Assembly (NCBI GenBank): GCA_014381035.1
Contig: JACMIS010000465.1
Coordinates: 1-9,336 of the forward strand
Length of the DNA: 9,336 nt
Source of the DNA: Armatimonadota bacterium
Lineage (GTDB): Bacteria > Armatimonadota > Armatimonadia > Armatimonadales > Armatimonadaceae
Direction: 5' to 3'
Position 1 is the first letter of the stretch. Each line of letters opens with the position of its first letter. The notes beneath the pieces are model-generated. The model made no database searches, was not told where the DNA came from, and worked only from the letters and a program-made list of their open reading frames with translations. The translations under genes and the position numbers were made by a program. Shown here piece after piece: positions 6,945 through 9,336 of the stretch.

Positions 6945-7059
6945 TTCGACCACAAAGGACACAAAGGTTTTTAAGGGTTGGTTTGCCGAGGTAGCCGAGC
7001 GTTCCGGCTAACGAATGAAGTGAAACACCTTAAAAATCGTTGTGTCCTTTGGGGTCGAA
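6945..7059. repeat. Long imperfect inverted repeat between convergent genes
   Basis: Arms 6945-6976 and 7028-7059 are each 32 nt and pair along their length with only two mismatches and one G-T pair. The left arm contains CACAAAGGACACAA and the right arm its complement TTGTGTCCTTTG. The 51-nt centre carries a second perfect 6-bp stem TAGCCG (6992-6997) / CGGCTA (7005-7010). The repeat starts 2 nt after the map stop and ends 15 nt before the end of acyP, so it can act as a two-way terminator or transcript end block. Its size and GGACACAA core also suggest a dispersed repeat element. Confidence 0.85.
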
Positions 7060-7074
7060 ATTCCGCTATGGCAG

Positions 7075-7371
7075 TTAAAAACTGACTTTGAAGTCGGTGT
7101 AGCGGGGTTCGACATCGGTTTCATAGAGCGGATGGACCGAATCTACGCGAGCGAGATTCGGTCCGGTTGCCAGACGGGCGAGGAGTAGATCTATCGCGCC
7201 ACGGCCCGCCGATTCTGCGACGACTTCGACGCTTCCATCCGGTTGGTTTCGCACGGTACCGGTTACCGCGAGTCCTAGTGCCTGAACCTCCCCCACTGCC
7301 CAGTAGCGGAAGCCAACCCCTTGCACGCGCCCGGTCACGGTGATCGTGGCGCGATGAACGCGGCTATTCAT
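7075..7371 (-). CDS. acyP: Acylphosphatase
   Basis: Hydrolyses acyl-phosphates such as carbamoyl- and 1,3-bisphosphoglycerate; a small cytosolic alpha/beta sandwich. The 98-residue length is typical. The phosphate-binding loop GRVQGVGFR (14-22) with catalytic Arg22 and the second signature TVRNQPDGSVE (39-49) with catalytic Asn42 are both present; the Trp often seen two residues before VRN is Thr here. The ATG at 7371 overlaps the end of the upstream cyclophilin fusion gene by 8 nt (ATGAATAG), so it is translated by coupling as the last gene of the operon. The start is fixed by this overlap and by the family's normal N-terminus. Confidence 0.95.
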   Translation of the reverse strand: MNSRVHRATITVTGRVQGVGFRYWAVGEVQALGLAVTGTVRNQPDGSVEVVAESAGRGAIDLLLARLATGPNLARVDSVHPLYETDVEPRYTDFKVSF

Positions 7372-8299
7372 AACGCACAGAGCGGTTGATGATGTCGTAG
7401 GTGAACGTCCGGTCGGATTTGATCGCCTTGCCGTCCTTCATCGCCGGAAGCCAGATCCATCGTCCGAGTGCGTCCGTCACCGCCTTGTCGAGTTCGGAGA
7501 CGCCGGTTTTCGATTGCAGACTCACCTTACCGACTTTCCCCGTCGGCTCGATAGTCACTTTCACTTTCGGTTTCGTGTTCTTGGGGACCAGCGGGCGGTC
7601 AAGGTAGGGGACAATCACCGGCACCATCACCTGCGTTTCGGCGATACGCGTGACCTTCGGCGCGTTATCCACCGCCACCTTGACCGGTTCTGCACCGGGA
7701 GTGACAGAGGGCTCAATGACCGTAACCTTGGTCATCTTGTCGCCGACCGCGATCTTCTCCGCGACCTCCTGTCCGGATGCCACCTTGCCGAAAATCGTGT
7801 ACTTATTGACGCCGTCGGCATACTTTTCGTCCAGAAAAGAAGCCGGTTTTGTGATCACGATGTAAAACTGCGATCCGGCGGTGTCACGCCCGGCATTCGC
7901 CATCGCGACCGCGCCGACATCATGTTTGAGGGTCTTGTTCGCTTCGTTTTTGATGTCGTAGCCAGGACCGCCGGTGCCATCGCCCTTGGGATCGCCGCCC
8001 TGAATCACGAAGCCCGGGACGACGCGATGAAACGCGACTCCGTCGTAGAAACCTTTTTTGATCAAGGTGACGAAGTTCTGCACCGTCAGCGGAGCCTCTT
8101 CTGGATACAACTCGATAACGATACGCCCTTTTTCCGTTTCCACAGTGACAGTCGGTCGGGTGACGGGTTTGACTTCCGGGTTGGACGCGGGTGTTGTCGG
8201 CGGAGCGGGAACCGGGGCGGGAGCGGGTTCCTGTGCTATGGCGCCACCCGTGAGTGTCAGTACGGCGAACGCCGCGTATAAGAGAGCGGATTGATTCAT
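7364..8299 (-). CDS. Exported cyclophilin fused to a TonB C-terminal-like domain
   Basis: This 311-residue protein begins with a signal-like segment (1-22, likely cut after AIA) that lacks the usual positive residues, then a Pro/Ala-rich linker (24-48). A cyclophilin peptidyl-prolyl isomerase domain follows (about 50-195), marked by FHRVVPGFVIQGGDP (90-104) and AGRDTAGSQF (136-145). It includes an insertion in DEKYADGVNKYTIFGKV relative to the paralogue. A second linker leads to a C-terminal domain (about 243-305) with VKVTIEPTGKVGKVSLQSKTG, DKAVTDALGRWIWLPA and a closing strand TFTYDI. That strand-helix-strand pattern, with G.V, a .W.W.PA motif and a basic/hydroxylated tail, is that of the TonB energy-transducer C-terminus. 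It probably acts in the periplasm. The start overlaps the upstream cyclophilin stop (ATGA). The cyclophilin part is certain; the TonB-like call is strong by motif but was not tested by search. Confidence 0.87.
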   Translation of the reverse strand: MNQSALLYAAFAVLTLTGGAIAQEPAPAPVPAPPTTPASNPEVKPVTRPTVTVETEKGRIVIELYPEEAPLTVQNFVTLIKKGFYDGVAFHRVVPGFVIQGGDPKGDGTGGPGYDIKNEANKTLKHDVGAVAMANAGRDTAGSQFYIVITKPASFLDEKYADGVNKYTIFGKVASGQEVAEKIAVGDKMTKVTVIEPSVTPGAEPVKVAVDNAPKVTRIAETQVMVPVIVPYLDRPLVPKNTKPKVKVTIEPTGKVGKVSLQSKTGVSELDKAVTDALGRWIWLPAMKDGKAIKSDRTFTYDIINRSVRYE

Positions 8300-8856
8300 T
8301 GGTTTTTCACCGTGACCTTGGTCATTTTGTCGCCGATCTGTATGCGTTCCGCGACGTCTTGCCCGGAAATCACTTGTCCGAATATAGTGTAGTCTCCGCT
8401 GTCGAGATGGGGGGCAGGTTTGGTAATCACAAAGTAGAACTGCGACCCGGCGGTATCGCGTCCCGCATTAGCCATCGCGACTGCGCCGCGATTATGCTTG
8501 AGCAATTTATTCGGCTCGTTCTTGATTTTATAGCCGGGACCGCCACTCCCGGTTCCCTGCGGATCCCCCCCCTGCACGACGAAGCCTGGTTCGACGCGGT
8601 GGAATGTCAAGCCGTCATAGAACTTTTTGTTGATCAATTTGACGAAGTTCGCGCAGGTTTCCGGTGCTTCCTCGGGAAACAGCTTGATTAATATCTGTCC
8701 CTTGGTGGTTTGCATGGTGACAATAGGATGCGGGATTTTGATGGCGGATCGCGCCGGACCGGGTGGGACGGATTGCTGGGCGTTCGCAACAGTGGCGAGC
8801 GGCATAAGAAGCATTGCGGCAAGCGCGGTTATGGCAAGGCGAATAGCGTGTTTCAT
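8296..8856 (-). CDS. Exported cyclophilin-type peptidyl-prolyl isomerase
   Basis: Catalyses cis-trans isomerisation of prolyl bonds, here in exported proteins. The 186-residue precursor has a typical signal peptide (MKHAIRLAITALAAMLLMPL, then a likely cut after ANA, 26) and a compact bacterial cyclophilin domain (about 45-184). Active-site signatures are FHRVEPGFVVQGGDP (85-99), AGRDTAGSQFYF (131-142) and HLDSGDYTIFGQV (150-162). ATG at 8856 is chosen over the longer upstream frame (to 9096) because it begins the signal peptide and has GAGG four to five bases ahead, and because the extension would read through the palindrome and the neighbouring gene. It is the first gene of the operon with the cyclophilin-TonB fusion and acyP, and is clearly paralogous to the fusion's isomerase domain. 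Confidence 0.95.
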   Translation of the reverse strand: MKHAIRLAITALAAMLLMPLATVANAQQSVPPGPARSAIKIPHPIVTMQTTKGQILIKLFPEEAPETCANFVKLINKKFYDGLTFHRVEPGFVVQGGDPQGTGSGGPGYKIKNEPNKLLKHNRGAVAMANAGRDTAGSQFYFVITKPAPHLDSGDYTIFGQVISGQDVAERIQIGDKMTKVTVKNQ

Positions 8857-8892
8857 CAAGCCTCTATTGTAAACCATCTGCGCGGTATCTGC

Positions 8893-8910
8893 AAAGAACG
8901 TGCGTTCTTT
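8893..8910. repeat. Small inverted repeat overlapping the large palindrome
   Basis: AAAGAACG (8893-8900) and CGTTCTTT (8903-8910) are perfect 8-bp arms around TG. The right arm is also the left end of the 48-bp palindrome, so 8904-8910 can pair either with 8893-8899 or with 8945-8951. Confidence 0.8.
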
Positions 8911-8951
8911 TGTCCTTCGCGGAAACGCGTTTCCGCGAAGGACAAAAGAAC
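8904..8951. repeat. Perfect 48-bp palindrome, probable transcript end structure
   Basis: GTTCTTTTGTCCTTCGCGG (8904-8922) and the following five bases are the exact reverse complement of 8928-8951, giving two 24-nt arms with no spacer and no mismatch. It begins 3 nt after the stop of the right-edge minus-strand gene and lies 47 nt upstream of the cyclophilin operon start. It can fold into a very stable hairpin on either strand. No run of U follows in the minus direction, so if it terminates transcription it does so atypically; it may instead protect RNA 3' ends or be a dispersed palindromic repeat. Confidence 0.95.
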
Positions 8952-8954
8952 AAC

Positions 8955-9336
8955 TTACAACGCGTTCGCAGTTCGGTCCGCGCCAGTGCTTGCCGCTTCT
9001 TTCTGGTGAAGCACGCAGAGCGGCTTGCCGAACTTCTGCATACTCAGCGTAGTCTGCCCCGGGGTCAGTTTCATCGTGCAACCGGGCGACGAGCACACCG
9101 GATTATTCGCCAACGGATTCGGCTTATCCGAGCCGAGTTGCACAGGCGGTAGGTTCACCGGGACGGATGGGCGCGGCGCGGCATCCATCGGCGTAGCGAA
9201 ATCATCGGCAAACAGATCATCGGGGCTTTCTGGTTCGTCGTCCCCACCGGGGTCCGTATACTGCGGTTCCGGAACACGCTCCCGCACCACGCCGCCCGGG
9301 GCACCGTTCGGTGATACAGATGCGGGTCGCGGTTGT
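8955..9336 (-). CDS. C-terminal part of a protein with a Cys/His zinc-binding-like motif (partial, enters from right edge)
   Basis: The frame is open to the right edge, giving 126 visible residues and no true start inside the window; a GTG at 9290 is an internal Val. The first 75 visible residues are a disordered-looking linker rich in Pro, Asp, Glu and Ala. Then comes a compact motif with Cys81, Cys86, Cys107 and His110 (CX4C-X20-CX2H), including LTPGQTTLSMQKFGKPLC and HQKE. The spacing suggests a small zinc ribbon or finger at the C-terminus. From memory, similar C-terminal ribbons (Gly-Gln-...-Ser-...-Tyr/Phe-Gly-Arg/Lys-Pro-Leu-Cys) occur in RecT/Rad52-like DNA-annealing or single-strand-binding proteins, but the N-terminal domain that would decide this is outside the window. 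Function not assigned. Confidence 0.75.
   Translation of the reverse strand, partial: QPRPASVSPNGAPGGVVRERVPEPQYTDPGGDDEPESPDDLFADDFATPMDAAPRPSVPVNLPPVQLGSDKPNPLANNPVCSSPGCTMKLTPGQTTLSMQKFGKPLCVLHQKEAASTGADRTANAL

Noticed and set aside
7514..8281. 255-codon plus-strand open frame
   Set aside because: Antisense shadow of the cyclophilin-TonB gene, with His/Arg/Asp-rich composition typical of a GC-rich antisense frame.
8857..9096. Longer start for the first cyclophilin
   Set aside because: It would read through the 48-bp palindrome and the right-edge gene, and would bury a clear signal peptide inside the protein.

Overview
The window (about 9.3 kb, moderately GC-rich) looks like ordinary chromosome from a diderm, free-living bacterium. 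One gene encodes an outer-membrane beta-barrel precursor, two encode exported peptidyl-prolyl isomerases, and there is a small plant-polysaccharide locus. Armatimonadota or a Planctomycetes-like lineage would fit the mix of GH27 galactosidase, PhyH-type dioxygenase and a possible PfkB/RyR-like protein. That assignment is inference only; no rRNA or tRNA is present to test it.

Layout, left to right. (1) From the left edge to 1496, on the minus strand, an open frame of at least 498 codons runs out of the window. It has a TTG start and its own strong sigma70-type promoter (1543-1572). It resembles a divergent PfkB/ribokinase-fold protein of the kind I recall from nucleotide-signalling or conflict proteins. 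(2) 1668-3538, minus: a two-gene unit, a GH27 alpha-galactosidase followed by a CE2-like acetyl-esterase, joined by an ATGA stop/start overlap. The esterase appears to have lost the middle of its catalytic domain. (3) A divergent 106-bp promoter region leads to a PhyH-type Fe(II)/2-oxoglutarate dioxygenase (3645-4403, plus) and then an outer-membrane beta-barrel protein (4471-5130, plus), closed by a clear nested hairpin terminator. (4) 5187-5485 has no recognisable gene but is strongly purine-skewed on the minus strand. (5) An unrecognised Arg-rich protein (5486-6082, minus) is divergent from type I methionine aminopeptidase (6160-6942, plus). (6) A 115-bp imperfect inverted repeat separates map from the end of a three-gene minus-strand operon: exported cyclophilin (8296-8856), cyclophilin fused to a TonB-C-terminal-like domain (7364-8299), and acylphosphatase (7075-7371). 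All three genes overlap end to start. (7) A perfect 48-bp palindrome lies directly downstream of the last gene, the C-terminal part of a protein with a Cys/His zinc-binding-like motif, which enters from the right edge.

How the genes may work together: the galactosidase/esterase pair suggests use of acetylated galacto-hemicelluloses. The cyclophilin pair suggests envelope protein folding. map and acyP are housekeeping genes. The most unusual items are the left-edge PfkB-like gene, the internally shortened CE2 esterase, the cyclophilin-TonB fusion, and the two large inverted repeats at gene ends, which share a GGACA-type core. I do not see a complete, clearly novel multi-gene system. The left-edge gene is the best candidate for belonging to one, but its partners would lie outside the window.
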